NCBI RefSeq assembly: GCF_003688495.1
Contig: NZ_REFH01000011.1
Coordinates: forward strand, 1 to 64,000
Direction: 5' to 3'
From: Flavobacterium weaverense
Lineage (GTDB): Bacteria > Bacteroidota > Bacteroidia > Flavobacteriales > Flavobacteriaceae
Length of the DNA: 64,000 bases
Every line of letters begins with the position of its first letter. Within the stretch, counting starts at the first letter, position 1. Below, piece after piece: positions 36,303 through 45,829 of this stretch. Below the pieces are notes generated by a model, which had not been told where the DNA came from, did no database searches, and saw only the letters and a list, made by a program, of their open reading frames with translations. Position numbers and translations under genes: made by a program.

Positions 36303-36878
36303 TTGCAGAAAATAAAAATTAATACTTTCGGGGAAGGAATCGAAGTCAGACATATAATTCTCGATGACGACAGATATCAACAATGGTCTGAAATTGCGGC
36401 GCATAAGAATCAAAAAATATCAGATTTGCTTCTTGATTCATTTTTTTTCCATCAGTTGAAAGATCCTAATGTACGCTCGATAACTGATCTAAACTCAAAA
36501 TTAATTTCAGGAATTCTAGACAGACATAAAAGTCAAATTGAAATTTGGTTGAACCGCCACAAAGTATTGAAATTAAAGCCAAATGAACTGTTTAACGAAA
36601 TGCTTCTATTTCCTTTATTCCAAATTGAAAAAGAAAATATTATAAAAGATAAATCACTGGAAAAAGGATTGTACGTCATTCAAAAAACAATTGGACTACT
36701 CAATTCAGTGCAATTAAAAGTAGACTCTAGAAATCTGAACTTAGACGATTTTACTTTCTCATTGTCTGAATTTCAAAATGAGCAATTTCTTTCTCACATT
36801 ATGTATCAAAAAAAGCATTTTGATTTCGTAAAAAGCGATAGCGTAATCACATATCAAACCAGCTTAGAAATTACTTAA
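36303..36878 (+). CDS. Hypothetical protein, uncertain start
   Basis: I do not recognise this 191-residue product. The frame is open from just after a stop at 36258-36260 but contains no ATG or GTG before residue 95 or so. The best start is TTG at 36303, followed by QKIKINTFGEG. The protein looks soluble, mainly helical after residue 25, with many charged residues and no signal peptide. It follows the YqiA-like gene by 165 bases. It could be a real gene with a rare start or a gene that lost its 5' end. Confidence 0.45.
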   Translation: MQKIKINTFGEGIEVRHIILDDDRYQQWSEIAAHKNQKISDLLLDSFFFHQLKDPNVRSITDLNSKLISGILDRHKSQIEIWLNRHKVLKLKPNELFNEMLLFPLFQIEKENIIKDKSLEKGLYVIQKTIGLLNSVQLKVDSRNLNLDDFTFSLSEFQNEQFLSHIMYQKKHFDFVKSDSVITYQTSLEIT

Positions 36879-37017
36879 AAACTTTTATAAGATAAAATAA
36901 TTTCACATTTCGGTAAAAATTTTCTGTCAACAAATAAGTCGTTCTAAATTTAATATTTATTTTTTTTTCGACAAAAAAACCGCCACGCTACAGTACCAAA
37001 CCGTTTATTTTAAATAA

Positions 37018-38949
37018 TTAAAGTGCTTTCAAATTTAGTTTACTATTTTTATGGCTAAAGCCAAAATAAATTACTAAACCTAGTAATAACCAAATTCCGA
37101 AATAAATCCAATTCCAAACGCTTAGTTCAGCCATCATATACAGGCAGCAAATCAATCCTAATAAAGGTATTAAAGACAGATTTGATTTAAACGACCAAAC
37201 GGTCAATCCTACTAAAACAATAAGAAAAATCCACATAGGTACTTTGTGTTTAAAAAGACTAAAACCACTTTCGTATTTGATTGAATTTGCTAAAGGTAAA
37301 CCTGCAATAACTTCAGAATATTTTACTTCGTCTTTTTGATACTGACCGAGCAAATGTTCTAAGTCTACATTTCCATCTTTACTATTTTTCGGATCGATTT
37401 GAACCAAATAATCATAAACTTTTTTTGTGTCTTCTTTGTTTAGCGCAGTTACAATAGTTTCTGAAGTATTCGTCTTCGCTTCGTTAGTAATAAAGTCCAT
37501 AGTCGCTTTTTTATTAAAACCAAAAGCAAATACTAAGCCCGCTACAATTAAAAAAGGAATCACATATTTAGAATTTACATAAGGAGTTTTAAATTTTCCT
37601 CTTGGAATATCAGTTCTATTTTGTAATGCTAGAACTCCTGCACAAACTAGAACAAAAGCAAATAAAGTTCCAATGCTACACAAATCTGTCACTAAAGTTA
37701 AGTTCAAAAATAAAGCTGGTACCGCAACAACAAATCCTGTTACAACTGTTGCGTAAGATGGCGTTTTATATTTAGGATGTACTTTTGAAAAGCGTTTTGG
37801 CAACAAACCGTCTCTACTCATACTCATCCAGATCCGGGGTTGTCCCATTTGGAAAACTAATAATACACTTGCCATTGCAACAACCGCACTTACAGCGATA
37901 ATTCCAGACATCCACTTAAGATCTAGTTGTTGGAATACAAAAGCCAGTGGATCGCCTACATTTAATAAACTAAAATTCACCATTCCTGTTAACACTAAAG
38001 CAATGGCAATATATAAAACTGTACAAATAATTATGGCCCACATCATTCCACGTGGCAAATCGCGTTGCGGATTTTTACATTCTTCGGCGGTAGTGGAAAT
38101 CGCATCAAATCCTATGTACGCAAAAAACACAGCTGAAACACCTTTTAAAACTCCAGTAACTCCGTTAGGTGCAAAAGGATCCCAATTTGCTGTATCGACA
38201 TAAAATATACCAACTGCAATCACTAACAATACGACACATAATTTCACAACCACCATGATATTGCTCGCATTACGAGACTCTTTCATTCCACGATAAATTA
38301 GAGCTGTAATCAAAACAATAATCAATAAGGCCGGTAAGTCAGCGACAAAGTGAAAGGAACCAATCACGGGTGAAGTGGTCCATGCTGTGTATGCATTTTG
38401 TAGACTTGGACTTAAATTAGAAAATTCTTTTCCGCCTTGCATAAGTGCAGTCGCATCATCAAATCCGTTAGATGCTGATAGAAAATCCATTTGAATCCAT
38501 TGTGGAAGATTAAGCCCTCCACTTTCGAGTAATCCTGTGAAATAGTCGCTCCATGAGATGGCAACTGTTATATTACCTACAGAATATTCCATAATTAATG
38601 CCCAACCAATAATCCAAGCGATTATCTCACCAAAGGCAACATAAGAATAGGTATAAGCGCTCCCAGAAACGGGAACCATTGATGCAAACTCAGCGTAAGC
38701 AAAAGCTGCAAAACTACAGGCAATCGCAGTAAATAAAAAGAGAAATATGACAGCAGGACCACCGTCAGCACTTGCTTTTCCAATTGTACTAAAGATACCT
38801 GCTCCTACAATTGCTGCAATTCCAAAAGCAGTTAAATCTCGTCCCGTTAAATGTTTACTTAGCGCATTAGCTCCGTCAGCATTATTTTTTTCAACTTGTT
38901 TTAAAATATCCTGAACCGTCTTTTTTCTAAATAAACCGCTTATTGCCAT
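37018..38949 (-). CDS. APC-family amino acid permease (cationic amino acid transporter type)
   Basis: This is a 643-residue inner-membrane transporter of the amino acid-polyamine-organocation family. The first helix has the AAIVGAGIFSTIGKAS motif that forms the substrate site, and YSVGNITVAISWSDYF and FFAYIGFDAISTTAEE match CAT-type permeases. Twelve or more helices are visible. It is longer than usual because an extramembrane insert of about 100 hydrophilic residues (roughly 475-575, including TNTSETIVTALNKEDTKKV) sits between late helices, possibly a periplasmic or regulatory element. A likely -7 element lies upstream at 39033-39040. Confidence 0.88.
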   Translation of the reverse strand: MAISGLFRKKTVQDILKQVEKNNADGANALSKHLTGRDLTAFGIAAIVGAGIFSTIGKASADGGPAVIFLFLFTAIACSFAAFAYAEFASMVPVSGSAYTYSYVAFGEIIAWIIGWALIMEYSVGNITVAISWSDYFTGLLESGGLNLPQWIQMDFLSASNGFDDATALMQGGKEFSNLSPSLQNAYTAWTTSPVIGSFHFVADLPALLIIVLITALIYRGMKESRNASNIMVVVKLCVVLLVIAVGIFYVDTANWDPFAPNGVTGVLKGVSAVFFAYIGFDAISTTAEECKNPQRDLPRGMMWAIIICTVLYIAIALVLTGMVNFSLLNVGDPLAFVFQQLDLKWMSGIIAVSAVVAMASVLLVFQMGQPRIWMSMSRDGLLPKRFSKVHPKYKTPSYATVVTGFVVAVPALFLNLTLVTDLCSIGTLFAFVLVCAGVLALQNRTDIPRGKFKTPYVNSKYVIPFLIVAGLVFAFGFNKKATMDFITNEAKTNTSETIVTALNKEDTKKVYDYLVQIDPKNSKDGNVDLEHLLGQYQKDEVKYSEVIAGLPLANSIKYESGFSLFKHKVPMWIFLIVLVGLTVWSFKSNLSLIPLLGLICCLYMMAELSVWNWIYFGIWLLLGLVIYFGFSHKNSKLNLKAL

Positions 38950-39032
38950 ATAATGGATTTTATCAATAAAAATTAATAATTTGTAACTATAACACTCTTT
39001 TATTATAAATAACGCAATGGTTATTCATAAAC

Positions 39033-39040
39033 CAAATGTA
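39033..39040 (-). promoter_or_regulatory. -7 element of the amino acid permease gene
   Basis: On the minus strand this reads TACATTTG, an exact TAnnTTTG match, about 80 bases before the permease start. No clear -33 TTG was found at normal spacing. Confidence 0.4.
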
Positions 39041-39205
39041 TAAAACAATTTTAATTCTGAAAGATTTGATCACATATTTTTTTTGAAGCAAATAGAAAAA
39101 ATTAAAACCTACTTTTTTTGTAAGATTTGAATTTTAGCAATGCCATTACAAATAGAATTAGCGTTTATTACTGTACAATAGGAATTATCATAAAATGCTA
39201 TGTGG

Positions 39206-40510
39206 TTATTTATTTATTTGCTGCCAAATTTTAGATGAGAAGTCATCTTTGTACATCAATCGATTTGTACGACTAGGATTGACACGATTGCTAAGAATAA
39301 TTAAAAACCTTCCCGAATCAGGATTCAGGAAGAAAAAAGTTCCCGTAAATCCTGTGTGTCCAAAATCGTTCTTTTTATATATTTCACTTGGTTTTCTTTT
39401 ATCAAAACCGAGTCCGCGGTAAATTCCTTTTTTGGATAATGGCGATTTTGTATACTCTTTGATAACGCGCGATTTTATAATTTTTTTGCCTTCGTACTTT
39501 CCTTTATTGAGTAACATTTGGCAAATTACAGCAATCGAAGATGCGTTTGCAAACAAACCCGCATTGCCTGAAACTCCACCAAAAATCGCTGCTGCTTCGT
39601 CATGAACGTAACCTTTAATAGTATCTTTTCTAAAAAAGTTATCGATCTCTGTCGGAATAACATTTTTATTAGACGTCCAGTTTAAAGGATTAAAGCCAAT
39701 ATTTTTAATACCCATTTCTGTATATTGTATATGGGCTAATTGATCTAATTTCTTATTTGTTTTGGCTTCAATCATTTGCTTAACCAAAAGTAAATTTAAA
39801 TCACTATATAAATATTCACCCCGCTTATTTGTATTTGCTTTACTGATTTTTTGGTAAACTATTTTATAAAATTCAGGATTTAACCACATATTTTTAAAAA
39901 CCTTGACATAGTTTGCTTTTGGCTCAAAAGCCAAGTATTGATCGTCGTAAAGAATATTTTTACTGACATACATATTATCAAATGACTCTATATAATTTTC
40001 TGATTTTTCTTTATTTAGAAATGGTAAACCATCTGACGTAGAAAGTAAACTTTGATAAAAGGTAATGCTCGGCGTCAAACCAGACGTATGGGTAAGAAAT
40101 TCGAAGATAGTTAAATCAGCAATAGCAGTATTTTTGTAAATAGGAACAATATCCGCTAATTTTTCGTTTACATTTATTTCTCCATCGCTTACTAGTCGCA
40201 TGGTGACTAATGTAGCTCCTAGAACCTTTGACATCGAAGCAAGGTCATATACGTCAGCTGATGTTACTAATTCTTTCTTTGAATAATCATGGAAACCATA
40301 ATTTTTATTTAAAAAAACAGAATCTTTATTTCCTACAATGATTTGGGCACCGGGAAAAAAACCTTTATCCAAAGCATTGGCCATCATCGAATCAATGAAA
40401 ATTTCATTTTGTTGAGTATCAAAAACTGTATATGCTTTTTTTGTAGAACTGCAACCAATTCCTAATACAAGTGTTGAAACAAAAACTAATGCTAGTGGTA
40501 TCTTTTTCAT
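39206..40510 (-). CDS. Serine hydrolase lipoprotein (beta-lactamase class C/AmiE-like)
   Basis: This is a 434-residue lipoprotein (lipobox LGIGC, Cys20) with a class C beta-lactamase-like fold. The active-site SMSK has Ser92 and Lys95, a YSD triplet stands where YxN is usual, and FGHTGFTG supplies the KTG-like motif. It is clearly paralogous to the C-terminal half of the GH3 fusion at 60941-63958, sharing EIDNFFR, GYVHDEAAA, GNAGLFANA and RGLGFDKR segments. Relatives in Bacillus (AmiE) cut the peptide from MurNAc, so an amidase acting on muropeptides is likely. It is the last gene of a five-gene leftward unit, 4 bases after the GH20 gene. Confidence 0.75.
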   Translation of the reverse strand: MKKIPLALVFVSTLVLGIGCSSTKKAYTVFDTQQNEIFIDSMMANALDKGFFPGAQIIVGNKDSVFLNKNYGFHDYSKKELVTSADVYDLASMSKVLGATLVTMRLVSDGEINVNEKLADIVPIYKNTAIADLTIFEFLTHTSGLTPSITFYQSLLSTSDGLPFLNKEKSENYIESFDNMYVSKNILYDDQYLAFEPKANYVKVFKNMWLNPEFYKIVYQKISKANTNKRGEYLYSDLNLLLVKQMIEAKTNKKLDQLAHIQYTEMGIKNIGFNPLNWTSNKNVIPTEIDNFFRKDTIKGYVHDEAAAIFGGVSGNAGLFANASSIAVICQMLLNKGKYEGKKIIKSRVIKEYTKSPLSKKGIYRGLGFDKRKPSEIYKKNDFGHTGFTGTFFFLNPDSGRFLIILSNRVNPSRTNRLMYKDDFSSKIWQQINK

Positions 40511-40514
40511 GTTT

Positions 40515-43022
40515 TTAAGGATTTATTCTTAAATCTTGGGCTGCCATAATTGGTTCATTGTTGGTTTCCGTGATAACAATTTTTACAGCCTTTACTGCAT
40601 TCGAAGGATAAATTGATGCATTACCGTAATCAAATGCATCTCCTTTTATAAAATCAATTCCATTATAAGAATATTCAACATGACCGCCACTAATTATAAA
40701 TCTTGGATGATGCGGAATTCCAGTTGAAACATCAATTTTAGAGGAAGTCACAGGATTTTTAAAAGTATATAAAATCCAATCTCCATTTGCACAAGGAACA
40801 TCTGTACGCAAATAGGATTCAATATTGTAATCTTCTAATCTCGATATTGGAAATTTAGGATTTTCAGCCATTGATGAAGTTACTTTCACTTCTGGCTCTT
40901 GGTAGGGACTGCAGTCAAAATTTACTTTAGCCGAAGATTCTTTAGCTTCTTTATTTTCGAAAATAAAATCCAAGCGATATTTATTTTTCTCTTTATAATT
41001 ATCCACCACAAATCGCAAACGGGACTTTGACTTTAGTGTATTTTCAGCTGTATATGATTTTATTAGTTTATCATTTTCAAAAAGAGATACTTCTTTAATA
41101 AATCCGCTTGTTGAACCATCAGAAGTGGGATTGAAACCAAGGTACCAAATCCCATTCTTATCTATATTTTCAGATATATTCTGTGAAAAATTTATAACTT
41201 CAACTTTTGAAGTATTCCATACCGCCACTGGCAATTTATCAACCTTTACTGCCGGACTCGACACATTATCATTAAAAAAAGTACGAAACATGTATTTTTC
41301 ATATTCTTTAGTTTGGATTGGAACAGAATAAATCGGAGAATTGTTACTTGGCTCTTTTCCGTCTCCATCATAACGAACAATAGCTCCTTCGTAAGGTAAT
41401 GTCACCGTTATACTTCCATTTTTATACAGTGCAGTAGGTGGAAAATCTCTAAAAGCAATTCCCATATTATCTAATCTGCTTAGATGACTATTTGTTAAAC
41501 GGCTGTAGAAGTCCTCCCAATTTTTATCTGATTTTTTAGACCAAGCAATTTCAGATAGAGCAGTAATTCGCGGATAACTTTGATATTCCATAAATCGAGC
41601 GGGCAAATCTAAATACTCGCTCCATAACGCTCCTTGAACACCTTTAATTAATTTTTGTTCTTTTAGTGATAAGTCTTTCTCTGGAATAGGTTCAAATGAA
41701 TAAACTCTTTTCGTATCAGTTATAGCTGCCCAGCGATGTCCACGCTCATTTTCAGACTGTGCCATATCAAAATAAGTATATTGTCCCGGAATCATTATCG
41801 TAGTGTGACCTTTTTTCACAGATTCGATTCCGTAGCTAATTCCTTGCCATGCAAAAATTTCAGTTTTAGGACTTAATTCGCCACCTTTTAAAATTTCATT
41901 CCAACCAGCAGACTTTTTACCATATTTTTCGACAATTTTTTCAATTCTTCTAAAAAAATAATTTTGCAATTGGAAAGTATCTGTGTAGCCTTCCTTTTCC
42001 ATCACCGCTTTACATTTAGGGCATTGTTCCCAGTTGGCACGGTTCACTTCATCGCCGGCAACATGTATATATTCAAATGGAAACATTTGAGAAAACTCCT
42101 TAATAATAGAATCTAAAATTTCGTAGTTTTCCTCACGACCCACACACCATACATTTTTTACTTCGCCCTGAACACTTTTCGTTTCTTGAGTCGTCACGCA
42201 ACCTATTTCAGGATATGACGCTGTTACTGCTCGGGAATGTCCTGGAATTTCGATTTCAGGCATAATGGAAACTCCTCGCTGCAATGCATACTCCACAACT
42301 TCTTTTATTTCTTCTTGTGTGTAAAAACCGCCATATCTTTTATTTCCAGACCCGTATGAGGGTAACAATACTTCTCCTGGACCTCTAAAACCTCCTTTTA
42401 AGGCTAAGTCTGGCATCGATTTAATTTCTATTCGCCAACCGTTATCATCAGTAAGATGCCAATGAAAGATATTCATTTTATGCGCAGCTAACCAGTCAAT
42501 GTAATTTTTAACGGTTTCTTTATCAAAAAACTGTCTAGAAACGTCAAGCATCATTCCGCGCCATTCAAAACGCGGATAATCTTCAATTTCGACAAATGGA
42601 ATTGTTCCTTTTTTAACTTCTTTTGCCGAAAAGATTTGCAATAATGTTTGGAAACCATTTAGCAAACCATTTATTGACTTTCCTTTTATTAGCATTCCAG
42701 TTTTTGATACATTCAAAGTATATCCATCTGCTGGCACACTCATCTTTTCATCAACTAAAAGTGTAATAGCATTTTTTTTGTTTTTATTTCCAATTATAAG
42801 TGATGGACTAACACCAGTGTTCTTTAAAAACTTTTCACTTATGAAACTAGCACTTTTCTTTGCTTTTTTATCTACAATTATTTGAACGGATGGTGGAATC
42901 AAGAAAACTCCGGCTTTCTGCTCAATCTTAACTGGCTTAGGAATTAAATCAAGTTTTTGTGCTTGTAAATCATTCAAAAAGCCTAAAAAAAACAGTATGA
43001 ATAGAAGATGTTTTTTCATCAT
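40515..43022 (-). CDS. GH20 beta-N-acetylhexosaminidase
   Basis: This is a secreted 835-residue enzyme that releases terminal beta-linked GlcNAc or GalNAc by substrate-assisted catalysis. A signal peptide ends near NDLQAQKL. A GH20b domain (about 24-150) precedes the catalytic TIM barrel (about 150-500), which shows RGMMLDVSRQF, HWHLTDDNGWR and the catalytic Asp324-Glu325 pair in HVAGDEVN. A C-terminal discoidin-like or beta-sandwich region (about 690-835) probably binds glycan. It lies in the leftward murein-linked unit. Chitin fragments or host glycans are alternative substrates. Confidence 0.93.
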   Translation of the reverse strand: MMKKHLLFILFFLGFLNDLQAQKLDLIPKPVKIEQKAGVFLIPPSVQIIVDKKAKKSASFISEKFLKNTGVSPSLIIGNKNKKNAITLLVDEKMSVPADGYTLNVSKTGMLIKGKSINGLLNGFQTLLQIFSAKEVKKGTIPFVEIEDYPRFEWRGMMLDVSRQFFDKETVKNYIDWLAAHKMNIFHWHLTDDNGWRIEIKSMPDLALKGGFRGPGEVLLPSYGSGNKRYGGFYTQEEIKEVVEYALQRGVSIMPEIEIPGHSRAVTASYPEIGCVTTQETKSVQGEVKNVWCVGREENYEILDSIIKEFSQMFPFEYIHVAGDEVNRANWEQCPKCKAVMEKEGYTDTFQLQNYFFRRIEKIVEKYGKKSAGWNEILKGGELSPKTEIFAWQGISYGIESVKKGHTTIMIPGQYTYFDMAQSENERGHRWAAITDTKRVYSFEPIPEKDLSLKEQKLIKGVQGALWSEYLDLPARFMEYQSYPRITALSEIAWSKKSDKNWEDFYSRLTNSHLSRLDNMGIAFRDFPPTALYKNGSITVTLPYEGAIVRYDGDGKEPSNNSPIYSVPIQTKEYEKYMFRTFFNDNVSSPAVKVDKLPVAVWNTSKVEVINFSQNISENIDKNGIWYLGFNPTSDGSTSGFIKEVSLFENDKLIKSYTAENTLKSKSRLRFVVDNYKEKNKYRLDFIFENKEAKESSAKVNFDCSPYQEPEVKVTSSMAENPKFPISRLEDYNIESYLRTDVPCANGDWILYTFKNPVTSSKIDVSTGIPHHPRFIISGGHVEYSYNGIDFIKGDAFDYGNASIYPSNAVKAVKIVITETNNEPIMAAQDLRINP

Positions 43023-43109
43023 TTTCGATATTAAAATGGAATTGGAGTAATGCGATAGTAAAGATTAATTTAAAGCTAAAAGGAAGGTTTACTAAAATTT
43101 CAAAAATTG

Positions 43110-44945
43110 TTATAGCTTATAGATTCCTCCTTCAATAAGACTGGTCCAAACATTTCCTCTACTATCTGTTGTAAAACCATTTACACTTGAAGTTCCTAAA
43201 TGAAGCATTTTTATAATTTCAAATTTATCAGCATCAATTATTACAACTTCGCCTTTGCGACTCCCTAAATAAATTTTACCATTCTTTTCAAGTATTGGCG
43301 CAGGATTGTGCTCATATCCAATCTTTAAATCTAGAACTTTACTGTTTTTAACTAAATTTTCTTCTGTTAACTCTAATAAATCATTTAATGGCAATCTTAA
43401 CAATTCACCATCCATTGTTTTAGCATAGAAATACTTTCCATCTTCACTCCTACCCATCGATTCTCTAACTTTCCATTTAGATGTTCGCAATAAAGTTTTA
43501 CCAGTATTGATATCAATAATGGTTAAGAAACGTTGTGGTGTAACTAAGTAAAGTCTATTTTTTGAAGCTACTGTCTTTACATTACCTGGCGAATATAATT
43601 CTTGTTTTTCATTGCCATTATTCCATTTCCACACTAATTCTCCAGTACTCTTGTCTAAACAATAAAGATAAGAATCCCATGAGCCAAAAATAATTGAGTT
43701 ACCATGGATCAATGGAGTTGCTTGAGAATAAGAGTTTGGTAATTTATTTTCCCAAATCACCGTTCCATCTTCTCCATTCACGCAAATAAATTTAGTAGAA
43801 CTTGCAGTGTAAATTCTGCTATCTTCAACAATGGGTGAACCAACTAAAATTCCTCCTATTGCAGTATTCCACTTCTGAATTCCTGTTTTTTTATCAAAAC
43901 CTAAAATATTCCCCTCTATAGTACCAACAACCAAATTATTTTTTATAATTGTTGGTGTAAAATAAATAGAATTACCTGTTTCTATTTTCCATTTTGAAAC
44001 TTTACTTTTTACATTCAGTGACTGTATCTCACCAACGGAATTTGCAAAATATAAGTTTTTTGAATCAAATGCAGGAACGCTGTATATCGAAGCAATATCT
44101 GTAATAAAAGGAACTATTTTAGCAAAACCATTCTCATTTTCAATTTTAATTTTTGAAGGCTGAGAAGGAACTGAAAATCTAAATGCTTTTTGTTTGTCAA
44201 TCTCTTTTTGATAGATGCGTATGCTATCATTACTTATTTCTACTTCATTATAGCTTTTTGTTTTACCATCTCTGGTAACAATAGCTACACCCATCACTCC
44301 ACTTAATCCCGAGAAGTCATATTTTTTTAAGGTATGTCCGTGCCCACAAAAACTAGCTACGGTTGGATATTTTTGCAAAATAGATAGAACTTCTTTGTAA
44401 TTACTAAGGCTATTGTCTAATGGATAATGCGAAAAACTTAAAACTTTCTTTGCACTGTTATTTAGACTGTCTTTTAAAGTTTTATCTAAAAAAAGCAAAT
44501 CTTCTTTCTTTACAAAACCATCTCCCATTTTCATGTAAGGACCACACGGAAATCCGACGAATAAATAATCTCCTTTAGAAAAAGCAAATCGATCGTTTCC
44601 CCATAATTTTTTATAAGTCAATCCTGCGCTTTCACTCCAAGTGGTTTCGTGATTTCCAGAAATGACGTAATATGGAATTTTTAAATCAGTAAGAATTGCA
44701 TGTACTCGATTCAACTCATCGTCGTCACCGCGATTGGTCAAATCACCAGTGATTACGACAAATTCATTTTTAGAGCTATTAATTTCTTTAATAATTTGCT
44801 GTAATAAAAAGTCATTATCATTTCCAACAGATACATGCAAGTCAGTAAGATGTGCAAATTTTATATCTGACCTTTCGTAATTTTTTTGAGAATAACAAGC
44901 TGCAATTGCAAAAAGAAAAACAATTTTTAAATACAAATATTTCAT
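43110..44945 (-). CDS. Metallophosphoesterase fused to PQQ-like beta-propeller (lipoprotein)
   Basis: This is a 611-residue exported protein. The leader ends in IAAC (Cys17), which may be a lipobox. Residues 27-235 form a calcineurin-like phosphoesterase domain with the full set of metal motifs (TDLHVS, ITGDLTNRGDDDE, ISGNHETT, FSHYPLD and CGHGHT). From about residue 285 onward come repeated blades such as IQKWNTAIGGILVG, TVIWENKLPNS and GELVWKWNNG, as in PQQ/BamB-like propellers. The substrate is unknown; nucleotides, phospholipids or teichoic-like phosphate esters are possible. Co-transcription with the esterase (14 bases upstream) and the hexosaminidase suggests a role in envelope-polymer breakdown. 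Confidence 0.8.
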   Translation of the reverse strand: MKYLYLKIVFLFAIAACYSQKNYERSDIKFAHLTDLHVSVGNDNDFLLQQIIKEINSSKNEFVVITGDLTNRGDDDELNRVHAILTDLKIPYYVISGNHETTWSESAGLTYKKLWGNDRFAFSKGDYLFVGFPCGPYMKMGDGFVKKEDLLFLDKTLKDSLNNSAKKVLSFSHYPLDNSLSNYKEVLSILQKYPTVASFCGHGHTLKKYDFSGLSGVMGVAIVTRDGKTKSYNEVEISNDSIRIYQKEIDKQKAFRFSVPSQPSKIKIENENGFAKIVPFITDIASIYSVPAFDSKNLYFANSVGEIQSLNVKSKVSKWKIETGNSIYFTPTIIKNNLVVGTIEGNILGFDKKTGIQKWNTAIGGILVGSPIVEDSRIYTASSTKFICVNGEDGTVIWENKLPNSYSQATPLIHGNSIIFGSWDSYLYCLDKSTGELVWKWNNGNEKQELYSPGNVKTVASKNRLYLVTPQRFLTIIDINTGKTLLRTSKWKVRESMGRSEDGKYFYAKTMDGELLRLPLNDLLELTEENLVKNSKVLDLKIGYEHNPAPILEKNGKIYLGSRKGEVVIIDADKFEIIKMLHLGTSSVNGFTTDSRGNVWTSLIEGGIYKL

Positions 44946-44959
44946 GGTGTAATTTTAAA

Positions 44960-45781
44960 TTAATTAGAGAAATCTTTAAAAAAATTATGGAAAAATAATA
45001 GTTGGAACTTTAAAGCATTTTCCCAGTACTCAGTATTATGTTTTCCTGGACGTTCTATATAATCGTGATTTATTTTTGAAGAGAGCATATTATTGTGCAG
45101 ATTTCTATTTACGTCTATAAAAAAGTCATCTACACCGCAGTCAATAATAAGTTTTAATTTATTATTTTGGACCAAATCTAACATGTTTATTATCGTGTTT
45201 TTCTCCCAATTTTCAGGAAAATCTTCTATTGAACCTAGGCGTTTCTTTACATCCCATTTTTCAGAAAAAGGACGAATATCCACTCCTCCACTCATACTCC
45301 CTGCTGCTCCAAAAATATCCTGATGTTTAAAAGATAAATATAATGCTCCATGTCCACCCATACTTAGTCCAGTTATAGCTCGAGCATTCGGACTTACAAT
45401 GGTTTTGTACTTTAAATCAATAAAGGGAATTAATTCAGTTGTGATATACGTTTCATACTTGAAGGAAGAATCTATGGGACTATCAAAATACCAACTTGAA
45501 GTATTTCCATCTACACCTATAGCTATAAAGCCATATAGATCAACTTGACTTGCAACATCCTTAAAACTTTGAACCCAAGTTGCATAATTTCCGCCGTAAC
45601 CGTGAAGTAAATAGACAACAGGGAATCTGGTTTTACTTTTTTTATAGGTGTCAGGAGTTATAATGCAGCTTTTAATATATTTACCCATAGACTTACTATA
45701 GACTTGAATAGTGTCAACTTTAGCGGCATGTGCATAGAAAAACACAAATAAAACTACTACTGTAAATCGGATTTTATTCAT
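44960..45781 (-). CDS. Secreted alpha/beta hydrolase (esterase D family)
   Basis: This is a 273-residue exported esterase. The signal peptide ends around FYAHAAKV. The core alpha/beta hydrolase fold has the oxyanion segment LLHGYGGN and the nucleophile elbow GLSMGG with Ser140. A DCGVDDFFID segment supplies the acid, and GKHNTEYW the His. The esterase D-like family includes mycolyl-transferase and feruloyl or acetyl esterases. In a murein-utilisation setting, removal of O-acetyl groups from sugars is a reasonable but unproven guess. It is preceded by the dehydrogenase gene and followed by the metallophosphoesterase gene. Confidence 0.8.
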   Translation of the reverse strand: MNKIRFTVVVLFVFFYAHAAKVDTIQVYSKSMGKYIKSCIITPDTYKKSKTRFPVVYLLHGYGGNYATWVQSFKDVASQVDLYGFIAIGVDGNTSSWYFDSPIDSSFKYETYITTELIPFIDLKYKTIVSPNARAITGLSMGGHGALYLSFKHQDIFGAAGSMSGGVDIRPFSEKWDVKKRLGSIEDFPENWEKNTIINMLDLVQNNKLKLIIDCGVDDFFIDVNRNLHNNMLSSKINHDYIERPGKHNTEYWENALKFQLLFFHNFFKDFSN

Positions 45782-45829
45782 GATTTAATCTTATGTTTAA
45801 AGGGAATTATTTAAAAATATATCAATTCA

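Noticed and set aside
39195..39422. 75-codon plus-strand ORF
   Set aside because: It is the reverse-complement shadow of the conserved C-terminus of the AmiE-like serine hydrolase.
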